From the NCBI GenBank assembly GCA_033398695.1, contig CM065818.1, forward strand, positions 80,038,092-80,102,091: a stretch of 64,000 nucleotides of DNA, in the 5' to 3' direction. The notes beneath the pieces are model-generated. The model was not told the DNA's origin. It made no database searches and was given only the letters and a program-made list of their open reading frames with translations. Source of the DNA: Orobanche coerulescens. Lineage: Eukaryota; Streptophyta; Magnoliopsida; Lamiales; Orobanchaceae. Positions 42,215 to 55,252 of this stretch are shown in pieces (within the stretch, counting starts at the first letter, position 1; each line of letters begins with the position of its first letter). A program made the translations under genes and the position numbers.

Positions 42215-43510
42215 TGTATCAAAATACACCCCAAAATACACATTACAATGAATTTGAACAACAAGTCATCTGCTCTTCCAGAATTCAAATAAAATGGGAC
42301 TAGAATGCACTTTTCCAAAATTATATTTGAGCCCATGAACTTAAATGAAAATAGGAAATACTTGTTTTTAACTAGGCTAGAATTTCTCTTATGTATCAAA
42401 ATACACCCCAAAATACACATTACAATGAATTTTAACAACAAGTCGTCTGCTCTTCCAGAATTCAAATAAAATGGACTAAACTGCACTTTTCCAAAATTAT
42501 ATTTGAGTCCATGGACAGCGAACAACTCTTTCCTGGACAGCGAACATTATGTTTTACCTGGACAGCGAGCAGCTCTTTCCTTGGCCCTCTCTTTTCGCTT
42601 ATGAAAGCGCCCCGAGCGTCGATCTTCGAATTGCGTACAAAAGATCTGAAATACACACCAAAATACACATTACAATGAATTTGAACAACAAGTCATCTGC
42701 TCTTCCAGAATTCAAATAAAATGGGACTAGAATGCACTTTTCCAAAATTATATTTGAGCCCATGGACTTAAATGAAAATAGGAAATACTTGTTTTTAACT
42801 AGGCTAGAATTTCTCTTATGTATCAAAATACACCCCAAAATACACATTACAATGAATTTTAACAACAAATCGTCTGCTCTTCCAGAATTCAAATAAAATG
42901 GACTAAACTGCACTTTTCCAAAATTATATTTGAGTCCATGGACAGTGAACAACTCTTTCGTGGACAGCGAACATTTTGTTTTACCTGGACAGCGAGCAGC
43001 CCTTTCCTTGGCCCTCTCTTTTTGCTTATGAAAGCGCCCCGAGCGTCGATCTTCGAATTGCGTACAAAAGATCTGAAATACACACCAAAATACACATTAC
43101 AATGAATTTGAACAACAAGTCATTTGCTCTTCCAGAATTCAAATAAAATGGGACTAGAATGCACTTTTCCAAAATTATATTTGAGCCCATGGACTTAAAT
43201 GAAAATAGGAAATACTTATTTTTAACTAGGCTAGAATTTCTCTTATGTATCAAAATACACCCCAAAATACACATTACAATGAATTTTAACAACAAGTCGC
43301 TTGCTCTTCCAGAATTCAAATAAAATGGACTAAACTGCACTTTTCCAAAATTATATTTGAGTCCATGGACAGCGAACAGCTCTTTCCTGGACAGCGAACA
43401 TTATGTTTTACCTGGACAGCAAGCAGCTCTTTCCTTGGCCCTCTCTTTTCGCTTATGAAAGCGCCTCGAGCGTCGATCTTCGAATTGCGTACAAAAGATC
43501 TGAAATACAC
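42215..43510. repeat. Three-copy tandem array (period about 427 bp) between the CACTA genes
   Basis: The segment GAATTGCGTACAAAAGATCT recurs at about 42628, 43055 and 43481. Each unit holds two diverged half-copies of an AGAATTCAAATAAAATGG block plus a CCTGGACAGCGAGCAGCTCT block. Repeated minus-strand ORFs of 68-123 codons follow the repeat and have no recognised domain. The CCTGGACAGCGAGCAGCTCT block also occurs at about 47500. Confidence 0.9.
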
Positions 43511-43803
43511 ACCAAAATACAGACTACAATGCACCCAAATTTACAGATTCATATATAACCCTCGAAATCATATATTCGACAAATTTATGCATATAATACA
43601 TATACTTGTCAAAATAATCTTTTCACATCATAATTGGAATGAATTTGAACAATTATAGTCATCTGCTCTTTCAAATTCAAATAAAATAGGACTAGACTGC
43701 ACTTTCCAAAATTACATTTGAGACCATGGACTTAAAATGAAAATAGGGAACAGGATTACAATGGCAGGTTTATCGTACGAATATAACAAAAATTCATAAA
43801 CAT

Positions 43804-46800
43804 TTATTCATCTAGATAATCAAGAAATTTCTTCAATTCTGGGTTGTCATCTAAAGCAGATTGATATTGAGAAGGTGCCTCCAAGTCATCTACAGATGTA
43901 GTCAAACGCTTGGGGGAGTATAGAACAACAGACCACGGCCCATCCTTCGGGCTCTTTGCATATAATACTTGCTTCAAATTCTGGAATGCACAAATAAATG
44001 GTTCATCATTTATATTGTCTTTTCTCTTCATCTTATTCAAATTTACCATGACCAAGTTAGTGTCTGGGTCGACCATACAAGCTGCCTTATCTTCTACTTT
44101 TACCCAATCACAGTAAAATGTCGTTACCTTCTCAGTTACATAGTCTAATACAAGAATTTGTCTTATAATACCATAATACGTAATCTCAGCCTCAACCAAC
44201 TTTTTATCTTTCGAACTAGCCCTAAAGTGGGTTAGAGCATTAATTGAAACACCACTATTTTGTTTAGCCACAAGATGTGAATCATGTGCACTAGTTGAGA
44301 ACATAAATCCATTAAGACGATATCTCCCATATTCCTTAGCCATAAAGTTGGGGCCTGTGGCATAGCGTGCAAGCTTCGACGAGACATCTTTACTTTTCAA
44401 CAACTGAAATTAAAAAAGGGCATGCATGCATTAATAATTAGTCAAGCTCATTTACTAACATCATCTATAAAGTGAACTTTATGCTAGCATACCTCTTTTG
44501 CTACCCAATGCCTGAATTCGATGTTTATATTCCCTGTTCTTTTTCTTTTTCTTCCCAGGTCAGATCGGTCAAATTTCCTATATGATAAATAAGCGAATTA
44601 TGACGCCTGAGAAATAATAAATTTAGTAATTAATTTTATATAAGCTTATGAATTCTCACTCTTTCCAGTAGTCTATATCTTCGTGCGTTTCAAAAATATA
44701 TCGGCTTGCTTGTTCATATTGGACACTTGTTAGTGTCACTGATTTTCCGTTCCCCAAAGCCTCATCATCAGCAAAACCATCTGATTCATCAACAAAACAT
44801 TCTCGTGTCTCATTAGCTGGATTGGGAATGTACTCCTTCGCATATATGGAAGCTTCTTCTATGATATATTCCTCTGCAATAGAACCTTCAACATATCGTG
44901 CATTTTTAACATAATCTTTGAAGGTTTTCATCAACCGCTCAAAAGGATACATCCAACGATACCTAACCGGCCCACATTGCAGCGCCTCATCACATAAATG
45001 CACTAGTAAATGGATGCTAATGTCGAAAAACGCGGGAGGGAAGTACTTCTCCAGTACACATGTAGCCTCAGCTACACTAGTCTTTGCCGCAATTACGTGC
45101 TTCCTATTGACAACTTTTGAGCACAGTATGGTAAAGCACAAACTTATTTGCATAACAGCCTTCCGGAGATCCTTGTGCTTTGTAAAACAGTGTCCAAACA
45201 AAAGTGGGACTAATTGCATAATTACATGCCAATCGTGAGACTTACACTGTTTCAAATCATTGGTTGCATGATGGACAACCCTACGCAAATTAGAAGAGAA
45301 ATTCGAGGGGACCTTCAACTCATACAATGTATTTAGTAACAGCTTCCTTTCATTCGTAGACAAAGAAAATGCTCCAACAGGCATTATAGTTTTCTCAGTT
45401 TTAGGATCTTCCTTTAGCCATAACGATCTTTTTGTTTTCAACGTACGAAGATCTTTTCGAGCGTTTACCCCATCTTTCGAGTGACCCCCATCAATACATG
45501 TTCCCACTATGTGCTCAATTATATTTTTCTCAGCATGCATTATATCTAGCACGTGTCGTACCGAATGTTCTTTCCAGTATGGCAAATCAAACAATATTGA
45601 CCTCCTAGACCAAGCTGTTTTCATAGATTCATCTTTTAATTTACGTTTCTCAGCCAAAATTTTGGGGTGTTTACCCCTAAGAGCCTGACAAGCCAAGGAT
45701 GACTTTTGTTCAACTTCTGCTCCAGAGAGCTTTCTAGGAGCTGGCCTAGGTTCTGCCCCATCTGGGAGAAAATTACTTTCTACTGATCTAAACTTGTGGT
45801 TAGGTGGTAAAAATCTCCTATGGGAATGATAAAATACTTTGTGACTATTTTTTAAATATGTGGCTTCCGTTTCCTCTGCACAAATCGGACAGCCCAAGTA
45901 ACCATGCACATTACAGCCAGAAAAAGTGCCATATGCTGGAAAATCGTGAATAGCCCATAACAACATAGCCCTCAAAGTGAACGTCTCTTGTTTGAATGAA
46001 TCAAACGCCTGCACACCTTCAACCCACAAATCTTTCAATTCTTCAACTAGTGGTGCCAAAAATACATCTATGTCATCGCTTGGAGCTTTAGGCCCCGGTA
46101 TAATCAACGACAATATAGAAAACTCTTTTTTCATGCATAGAGATGGTGGGAGATTATATGGAACTACAAAGACGGGCCAAATACTGTGGGTTGTGCTTAA
46201 ATTACCAAAAGGATTAAACCCGTCAGTTGATATTCCAAGGCGGACATTGCGACTTTCTTGTGCAAACTCTGGGTGCCGCAAATTTGCAGCCTTCTACATT
46301 GAAGAATCAATCGGATGACGCATAAGATTTTCACCCACCTGTGCCCGAGCATGCCAGGTCATTGCCTCTCCTATCCAAGGTACAGTGTAAAGTCTCGACA
46401 ATCTTGGTCCTAGAGGAAAATACCTAAGTACCTTATATGGTACTTTTGTATCTCTTTTTATGTTACAATTTAGATTTACTTTTTGGACATATCTATATTC
46501 ATTGCAAACTGGACATTTCAATTTATGCTTATGCTCTTTTCGATATAGAATGCAATCGAACTTGCACACATGAATAGATTTATATTTCATCCCTAAACCC
46601 TTTAAGCTGCTCTTCATGTCCGGATAGGTATCAGGAAGTGTATTATCCTTTGGAAGCAAGTCTTTTGCCCACTTTAGGATTTCTGTCACACTATTTCCTG
46701 ATAAACCGAAACGACTCTTCAAGTTGTGCAAACCAACAGTAGCATACAATGTTGTGTGCTCTGGGTTGCAATTATGATATAAAGGTCTTGCCGCCGTAGC

Positions 46801-47250
46801 TTTTAACTTGACATAATCCTTATCTTGACTAAGATGTTCTACTTCACAACTTTTATCATGCAATGAACTCTCATTATTAGGTTGATTCATGTGAAGTCCA
46901 TAAGCATCATTAAGAAGGTCGTTCAACCTACTATGTCGTAGTACCTCACCCTCTTCATGAAATGCTTCATTCACTGGTATTTGATCAGGAATAAAAGGAT
47001 AGTTTCGCTCCCCATGATAATTCCAGAATAAATAATCTTCTTGCATTCCCCACTTGATCAAATGTACCTCAACGTTCTCCCAATTCACATTTTTACCATT
47101 TTTACAATGCGTGCATGGACATGAGATAAGATCATCTCCTAGATTTCTTCTCGCATACTTAACAAATTTTCTAACACCAGTGACATACACATCTCCCATT
47201 CTATTACTATTTTCGCCCATCCACTCTTTATAAGGTGGATACACCATCAC
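43804..47250 (-). pseudogene. CACTA TNP2-type transposase with DUF4216 tail, one in-frame TAG
   Basis: Exons 47250-44660, 44577-44493 and 44403-43804 join in frame to 1091 codons before the stop. The N-terminal transposase-associated domain has SCPCTHCKNGK. A zinc-finger-like CPVCNEYRYV follows, then the tnp2 core (LGISTDGFNPFG, NVHGYLGCPICAEET, VLDIMHAEKNIIEHIVGTCI). The C-terminus has DUF4216 features (TTFYCDWVKVEDKA). The frame is open except for one TAG at 46296-46294, where relatives usually have Trp (SSM-W-KAANLRHPEF). A single TGG to TAG change is the simplest reading. A noncoding exon upstream of 47250 is possible. Confidence 0.85.
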
Positions 47251-47522
47251 TAGCTTCTACAAATATAAAAACAATATGCACCACATTAGATTGTTATTTT
47301 ATTTATTTAAAAGGTATTCGTATAATAAAGAGTTTGTAGTTGAAGATCTTCATGATTATAATAATACTTTGAACTTCCGTCTAAAGATAAGGGCTAATTA
47401 CCAAAAATTCACCAAGTTTAATCTAAAAAAACTATCTAATAATGAAAAGAGAGGGCCAAGGAAAGAGAGGGCGAAAAGAGTAAATTCACCAAGTTTTACC
47501 TGGACAGCGAGCAGCTCTTTCC

Positions 47523-49987
47523 TTGCCAATACCCTTTTAATGAAACACAATATTATCAATCAAATCCACTACTTAAACAATTGGCACTTGATCTGACATT
47601 TACAAAACAAAAAACTTTAATAAAAAAAATTAAACATCTAAGTCAGTCATTAACCAAAATAAATAAAGATAAAAACACATTTCTGTGCAGTATTACATTA
47701 TTAATTTAAATAGTTGCAGCATCGAGCAAATTCAAGTAAATAAAGCTCATTATTATGCATTTTAGTATTTCCAACTTGAAAGAGGAAAACAGAAGAAAAA
47801 AAATGTATGACAAGGAAAATAAGAAAAGCATTACCAGCATTAGCAGGAATAAGAAAAGCATTACCAGCATCTAAGTTCAATGAACATCAGACATCCAACA
47901 AAGATTAGCTCATAACTAATCATACTTACAAAGTCATATGCAATAAAATTCATTCCTCACACGGTATCACACAAAATGAAACACAAAATTATCCAACAAA
48001 GTCCAACTAAGGATATGAAATTTCACCTGTTTAAAAAGTCGAAACAAAATAGCTGCAGATGATCTGCTCAACCAAGTCATCTACGTGGTAAGTTTCATAT
48101 CTATGAATTCATCAAAAAGCTCCTTTGTAAAAACATTGTAGTTGAAGATCTTCATGATTATAATAATACTTTGAACTTCCGTCCAAAGATAAGGGCTAAT
48201 TATAAAAAATTCACCAAGTTTAAGCTAAAAAAGACTATCTATCTTCACCAAAACTTTTAATACCTCCTCAAGTTTGTATTTGTTTTGCAAATACTCCCGT
48301 TAATAGGTGCAATTTGTTTAATAGAAACGTGTAAAGGGCAGCTGTGATTCTGAGAGATAACAGATTTTTTTCTTTTTTTGTAATTAGGCTAAACCTTAAG
48401 AGTAGTAATCACAAAAATCATTATATTACTGCAATAAGATGACAAAACTGCAAGTGAGAGGAGACCAAAAATGTAATTATAATACTGAAACATGTCGAGC
48501 ATGACAGGCCTCGGCCAAGCAAGCTGTGCAGATGAATAATGTAACTATTAATATTGAGACATCGAGCATGACAAGTCCCAGCCATGCAACAAGATGATAT
48601 ATCAAGACATTTATATCTTCGAGAAAGAACAAACACATTCCCAGCAAAGGAAAAAGCATTACCAGAAAATCTAGCAGGAAAGTCAGCATAAAGTTTCACT
48701 CAAGATACTAGCTCAGGAAATCCTCATTTATGCATTTCAGCTGCCACCAGTAAAGACAGATCATATTAAAAGATAATAAAAGTACATCAATCCGGAACTA
48801 AAAAAGGTCTAGTAACAAGGAAAAAAATTGATAAGTGATAACAGTAACATAATAATAAATACGAGCCAAATATTCTAGAACAAAAAGTTCAATTGCCAAT
48901 GCCCTTTTAATGAAACACAATATTATCAATCAAATCCACTACTTAAACAATTGGCACTTGATCTGACATTTACAAAACAAAAAACTTTAATAAAAAAAAT
49001 TAAACATCTAAGTCAGTCATTAACCAAAATAAATAAAGATAAAAACACATTTCTGTGCAGTGTTACATTATTAATTTAATAGTTGCAGCATCGAGCAAGT
49101 TCAAGTAAATAAAGCTCATTATTATGCATTTTAGTATTTCCAACTTGAAAGAGGAAAACAGAAGAAAAAAAATGTATGACAAGGAAAATAAGAAAAGCAT
49201 TACCAGCATTAGCAGGAATAAGAAAAGCATTACCAGCATCTAAGTTCAATGAACATCAGACATCCAACAAAGATTAGCTCATAACTAATCATACTTACAA
49301 AGTCATATTCAATAAAATTCATTCCTCACACGGTATCACACAAAATGAAACACAAAATTATCCAACAAAGTCCAACTAAGGATATGAAATTTCACCTGTT
49401 TAAAAAGTCGAAACAAAGTAGCTGCAGATGATCTGCTCAACCAAGTCATCTACGTGGTAAGTTTCATATCTATGAATTCATCAAAAAGCTCCTTTGTAAA
49501 AACATTGTAGTTGAAGATCTTCATGATTATAATAATACTTTGAACTTCCGTCCAAAGATAAGGGCTAATTACAAAAAATTCACCAAGTTTAAGCTAAAAA
49601 AAAACTATCTATCTTCACCAAAACTTTTAATACCTCCTCAAGTTTGTATTTGTTTTGCAAATACTCCCGTTAATAGGTGCAATTTGTTTAATAGAAACGT
49701 GTAAAGGGCAGCTGTGATTCTGAGAGATAACATATTTTTTTCTTTTTTTGTAATTAGGCTAAACCTTAAGAGTAGTAATCACAAAAATCATTATATTACT
49801 GCAATAAGATGACAAAACTGCAAGTGAGAGGAGACCAAAAATGTAATTATAATACTGAAACATGTCGAGCATGACAGGCCTCGGCCAAGCAAGCTGTGCA
49901 GATGAATAATGTAACTATTAATATTGAGACATCGAGCATGACAAGTCCCAGCCATGCAACAAGATGATATATCAAGACATTCATATC
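47523..49987. repeat. 1.1-kb tandem duplication in the CACTA 5' region
   Basis: 47523-48617 and 48893-49987 align at a constant 1370-bp offset with few differences. A 275-bp unique segment separates them. Both contain the motif GTTGAAGATCTTCATGATTA, which also occurs once more at about 47338. The region between the transposase start and the 5' end (47251-50690) shows no gene. Confidence 0.9.
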
Positions 49988-51035
49988 CTTTGAGGCAAAT
50001 GCCTCTACTGACCGCAAACATACTAGAAACACAAACACACTAACGATACATTTTTAATTCTCCAGCAAAAAAACTAATCACAAAATTCATCCCAACTGCA
50101 ATTAAAATGAAAAGGACCGAATAACTCAAGCAACAAAAAATAGAAACAATCCAAAAGCACTTACTGCTCTGAAATCCGAAAGAAACCAGGGAGTGCTAAG
50201 AAGCAAGGCCGGTTGAATCCAATAAAAAGTAGCTCAAGAGAGCTAAGCTGCTATGTTGTTTACTTTGCTACTGAGTTTGAGTTGAGGATTAAACATAAAA
50301 AAACAAAGTTAATTCCACTCAAAATAATTAAAACCAGCATTCAAGATTACAATAAAATTTAAGAACAGAAGAGAACAAGTGGCATAAAATTACCTCGATC
50401 CCAATCTTCAGATGGAGTGGATTCTGGTCTCCGCGAAGGCTTTCGTCCTCATTCCCCTTTCCTGAGATGACTTTCGTCTGCACCGGGACGAGGAAGAAAG
50501 GATTTCCAAGTGAAATACTATGAGAGTGAAGTCAGATCGATGAGAGGAGGAGGAAGAAAGGATTTCCCCAGAGAGTGAAATATTATGAGTGAATAGAGTC
50601 AGGCCGAAATGAAACCCTAGAGATTCTGTGAGTCCAGTGGAGTCAGATCGATCGACATATTGAAAGTGAGAGAAGTGTCATCAAAGTCTTCTTAATGTAT
50701 GTGTCGTTTAGCACAAACTAATGACTGCTACTAGCAGTCATATACGAAAGTTTTTTTTTTTTCATTTATGACAGTCAACGACAGTCAGCAATATATGTTA
50801 CTACCGTAAGCTGTCACAAATAATTAAGTGTATCACTATGCAGTCGATATGACTGTTATTGACAGTCATAAAATTATGACTGTCAATGACAATCACAAAA
50901 TTGGGGAGATTAAAAGTCAGAAATTGGTGTTTTTGGTGTAGTGAAAAGAGCACAACGCACAACTACAGATATCAGAATCATGTGGAGTATACTCCCCCGG
51001 AGGTATACATAACAGCTCATCCCAACGAGCTATCA

Positions 51036-52750
51036 TTAGTTGAGCTCGGATAATCGACACATGCCGATGTTTCTCACATGTTTCTCAAATGTAGATTTTG
51101 GCAGAGACTTAGTGAACAAGACTGCGATATTCTCATCGGAACTCACTTGTTTCACTTCGATATTCAGCAATTTCTGCTGCTGATGATTATAAAAGAACTT
51201 CGGCGCGATATGCTTGGTATTGTCGCCCTTAATGAAACCTAACTTCATCTGCTCAATGCATGCCGCATTGTCCTCAAAGATGCAAGTAGGGGTTGCTGTA
51301 GTGGAATCTAATCCACAAGTTCCTCGTATCTGGTCTATGACTGACCGAAGCCAAATGCACTCCCTTACGGATTCGTGCAATGCAATTATCTCTGCATGGT
51401 TCGAGGAAGTAGCAACCAGGGTCTGCTTGGTCATCAAGATATCGTCGTATTCCTAATGGTGAACACATAACCAGTTTGGGAACGTCCTTTATGCGGGTCA
51501 GAGAGATAACCGACATCAACAAATCCAACTAACGTATTGTTAAGATTCTCTGCATAAGGGGTAAGTTTGCTCGCATTAGCACTTCTGGTAGTCAAGCTGT
51601 CATGCTTAACTGCAATATCAGAGGAAGATCGATGGTCGGTATGCATCGTCTTAACCTCAACAATTCCTTTTGGAATATCGCACTCTCTTACGTAGGAAAA
51701 GAACAATCCAAGATCACTAGAGCCTTTCAAGTATCGAAAGATGTGTTTTACTCCATTCCAATGCCTTATTGTGGGAGCGGAGCTAAATCTCGCTAACACA
51801 TTTACAGAGGATGCGATGTCTGGACGAGTACATTGAGCCAGATACAACAACGCACCGACTGCGCTAAGGTACGTGTTTCTGCTCCAAGGACATCTTCATC
51901 CTCCTCTTTAGGATGAAACGGATCCTTGTTCATTTCCAGACTTCGACCAACCATGGGGGTAGCAAGAGGTTGTGCCTTGTCCATACTAAATCGCATGAGC
52001 ATTTTCTGGACATAGACAGATTGATGAATGAGTATACCATCATCTCGATGTTCTAGGTCTAAGCCCAAGCAGAATCGAGTCCTCCCCAGGTCTTTCATCT
52101 CGAATTCGGATTTAAGGTAGCTGGCCATCTCATTGACCTTATCTATGATACCGATAACATTCATGTCATCTACATAGACGGCTACGATCACGAATCCTGT
52201 ATCTGTTCTTTGCACAAAAATGCATGGGCAGATATCACTATTCTCGTATCCCTTCCCAACTAAGTATTCACGTAGGCGGTTGTACCACATCCTTCCGGAT
52301 TGTTTCAACCCATACAGTGAACGACGCAGTTTCACAGCGTAAAAGCTCTGTGGTTTAGAGCTACTTAATTTGGGCAATGAAATCCCTTCGGGGACTTTCA
52401 TATAAATATTCGTATCTAGATCCCCATAAAGATACGCTGTAACCACATCCATAAGCTTTATATTCAGTTTTTTGGACACTACCAAGCTGACTAAGTAGCG
52501 GAAAGTGATGATGTCCATAACGGGAGAATATGTCTCCTCGTAGCCAATGCCAGGGTGCTGCGAGAAGCCTTGGGCAACTAGTCTCGCTTTGTAACGCATG
52601 ACCTCATTCTTATCATTGCGTTTACGAACAAAGACCCACTTATGTTCAACTGGTTTAACGCCCACGGGTACTGACTCGATACGGCCAAATACCTCACATT
52701 TAGCCATTGAGTTTAGTTCAGCTTGTATTACATCTTTCCATTTCGGCCAA
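51036..52750 (-). pseudogene. Copia reverse transcriptase and RNase H, frameshifted
   Basis: RT is at 52707-51802: HKWVFVRKRND, ARLVAQGFSQHPGIGYEETY, LMDVVTAYLYGDLD, SLYGLKQSGRMWYNRL and catalytic VAVYVDDMNVIG. RNase H follows in two further frames (51850-51434 and 51437-51036): YLAQCTRPDIASSVNVLARF, GFVDVGYLSDPHKGRSQTGY, ATSSNHAEIIALHES, and the final FTKSLPKSTFEKHVRNIGM. At least two frameshifts are present. The upstream part is interrupted by the solo LTR at 52890. Confidence 0.85.
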
Positions 52751-52889
52751 TCAGCTCGTCGTTAACATTCAGCAACCGAGCGCGGCTTAACATCGTCGTC
52801 TTCAATAATAATCTTGAGCGACGGAGTAGGCAAAAGCATCATCGACTAGCGTGGACGACCTGTCCAATAGTAAGTATTCACTCGTACAT

Positions 52890-55247
52890 TGTAACACCCC
52901 CGATATATTCAGGAATATTACAGCGCTGTAAATCCTTTACATAAGAATTTACAAGGCTGAATAAAGGAAATGACAATAACAGATACCAATTTATGAAATT
53001 TCTGAAATAAAATTCAACCGACTGGTTCAAAACCGAAATTACAAATATCCCATGAAGAGTTATTATTACATCACTAAAATCCAAACATTATAAACCGACG
53101 ACGTACTCGAGTACTTATTGAAATAACCAACAAACAACCGACAGTAAACCCGGCCGGAACATCACTCTGCACCCTCGTCGTCATGCATCTCCAGTGGTTG
53201 TTTCCCCGCTCTCCTGGATCCTGAACATACACAAATGTTCACCCCCGAATGGGTTAGCACAACGATGCTAGTACAAGTACAATAATCATACAACAGTGAT
53301 ATAATCAACAATTATATCTTAACAAGTTTCTCCAACGAGAAATATCCACAACACATATCATATCATAACAGTTTCAACATACTAATGGTATTCCAACGAT
53401 CCAGCACACACAGCTATAGATTCCCATTATGATCCCGTCGGACCAACACATGGTGGAACTACCTGTCTGACGATCTAGCGCACACAGCTATAGATTCCCA
53501 TGATGATTCCCGTCGGATCAACGCATGATGGACATATAATCACAACATATTTACACGATACAATCACATCATAATTGTCATAATATAAACAATTCTAATT
53601 AGAGTACTTGCCTCGGTTCGTTGACAAGAATAAACTTCCACGAATATCAAAATACTCGAAGGTCGTCCCCTTCGATCAATCACGTGTTAAGCTCGAACCT
53701 TAACAAAAGAAATAGCATAGAATTCATTTCATGTCGAATGAACGTCTAACAATTCAACAATTTCGGTAGAAAGTCCTTAATATGCAATCTGTCTGGATAG
53801 TTTAACGCACACTACGAAACCTATGTAGCGTACGTTAATGCTACTCATTAGCGCACGCAGTACACACAACAGACGCTAACGGCGTGGTCGATTGCCTCAC
53901 CGATCACCGATCGACTCGGTGATGACTTAACGCACGCTAAGTCCCAATCGTTGCAGACGCTTAAACGTACTCGATAGCAAGCGTTAATTCTCGTAGCTTA
54001 GCGCACGCTAAGAGTGCATGGCGATTCACCGGAGGCGCAAATTATACAAATGGTGATGAAGTAAGCGAATCCCTCAGTCATTAATGTTTGTTATCCGGCT
54101 TCATGTTATGATCATAACCTTTATGAATGATCTCATGGATACTAACAACTTCGAGGTGCAAGTATACGTATAATCATCATAACACTATAATCCGTCTTGA
54201 TTACAATTCTCATGCGAAGTTGGTGATCTCAGGTTGATGTATTAGACTCTACTATCATTATACATATTCAGACTTCATCTGGAGGTGAACTAACAATTCC
54301 AACTTATACAAAAGAATATATCCTAAGACGATTCTTCCCTTAAGTCCTTATAACCGAAAATAATACCACCTCCAATTTATGATCACTAAGATAATATAAA
54401 TCATACGGATAATAACTTCAGAATGTTCTCTTATCACTTGAAGTACTAGGATTCCAACTACGAGGTTCCAATGATAATATCATAAGCATAGACATTCCAA
54501 TCTTAAAACATGATGTTTGTTGAATAATTCACCGATGAAATTCAATATCACATTAGCATGATCATCTAATCCCTTGGAATCCAAATCTAAGGCTGGTGAT
54601 AGGTTGAACATACCTTAATATGCCGAAAGCACTGAACCACAAGGTAGAATCCGACTCCGGTTGGTTATGTGCCACTCCAAGGTGTTACTTCTCTTCAATG
54701 ATCACTCACAAGTGATAACCAAATTTTCAAGGATCACTAAGATATGTTCTAAGTGTGTTAGAGGGATGATTATAGCTCTTTGGCTTCTCAAGAATGAAGA
54801 ATGGACGAAGGAAATGTAAGCCAAAACGGGTGGTTGTCTTATTTATAATATTTTGCACTTTAACTAATTAGCGCACGCTACTAAGCATTCCTTAGCGCGC
54901 GCTAATAAGAGTTGACTCCAAAATTGTCCAAGTTCGTCCGCGGGAATCTTACCCAGACCCATGTCCCGGCTGGCGCATGTGCTAGCCACCTACCTCAATA
55001 ATTCAGTGTCTAGCGCACGCAACTCCTACATACGTAGCGTGCGCTAGTAATAGCCGATATCGCGCGTTAAGCTACATTCTTAGCGTGCGCTATCACGAGT
55101 TTGCATGGGAAAATTTGCATGATGTTATACTTAAGTACAAGGATGCCAATGCAAGAAATATCGTACTCCAATAATCAAAACCACAAATCCGAGTAATACA
55201 GGGTTCGAATACAGGTAAAATACACAGTAATAAATCCGGATATTACA
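52890..55247 (-). repeat. Solo LTR, Ty3-type family C, in copia pol
   Basis: The LTR is 2358 bp with ends TGTAACACC/GGATATTACA, flanked by a perfect 5-bp duplication tacat (52885-52889 and 55248-55252). No internal sequence is present, so LTR-LTR recombination removed the element. On the minus strand, palindromes (55093-54868) precede TATTATAAATAAG (about 54850-54838), and a donor-like AAGGTATG lies near 54616-54609. A second palindrome-rich zone is at about 54012-53800, and two hairpins at 53495-53473 and 53421-53399. Confidence 0.93.
54868..55093 (-). promoter_or_regulatory. Phased AGCGCACGCT-type palindromes upstream of TATA (family C)
   Basis: Centres are 55086.5, 55063.5, 55040.5 and 55016.5 (23, 23 and 24 bp apart), then 54898.5 and 54874.5 (24 bp). 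The minus-strand TATA follows at about 54845. The regulatory role is inferred. Confidence 0.6.
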
Positions 55248-55252
55248 TACAT

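Larger units (their letters stand above)
39285..50943 (-). mobile_element. CACTA (En/Spm) DNA transposon, 11.66 kb, near-complete
   Basis: The ends are inverted: left CACTACACCAGAATCACGAA, right (reverse complement) CACTACACCAAAAACACCAA. A 3-bp AAA duplication flanks it (39282-39284 and 50944-50946). Subterminal zones (39300-39740 and 50700-50930) are full of short TGACTGT/ACAGTCA motifs in both orientations, the usual transposase-binding arrangement of the superfamily. It encodes a TNP2-type transposase and a second Ptta/En/Spm-type protein, both on the minus strand. Large internal repeats expand the spacer and the 5' region. It is inserted into the copia element. Confidence 0.93.

Noticed and set aside
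42154..43534. Repeated minus-strand ORFs of 68-123 codons inside CACTA
   Set aside because: They recur with the 427-bp tandem unit and have no recognisable domain. Best explained as chance ORFs in the array.
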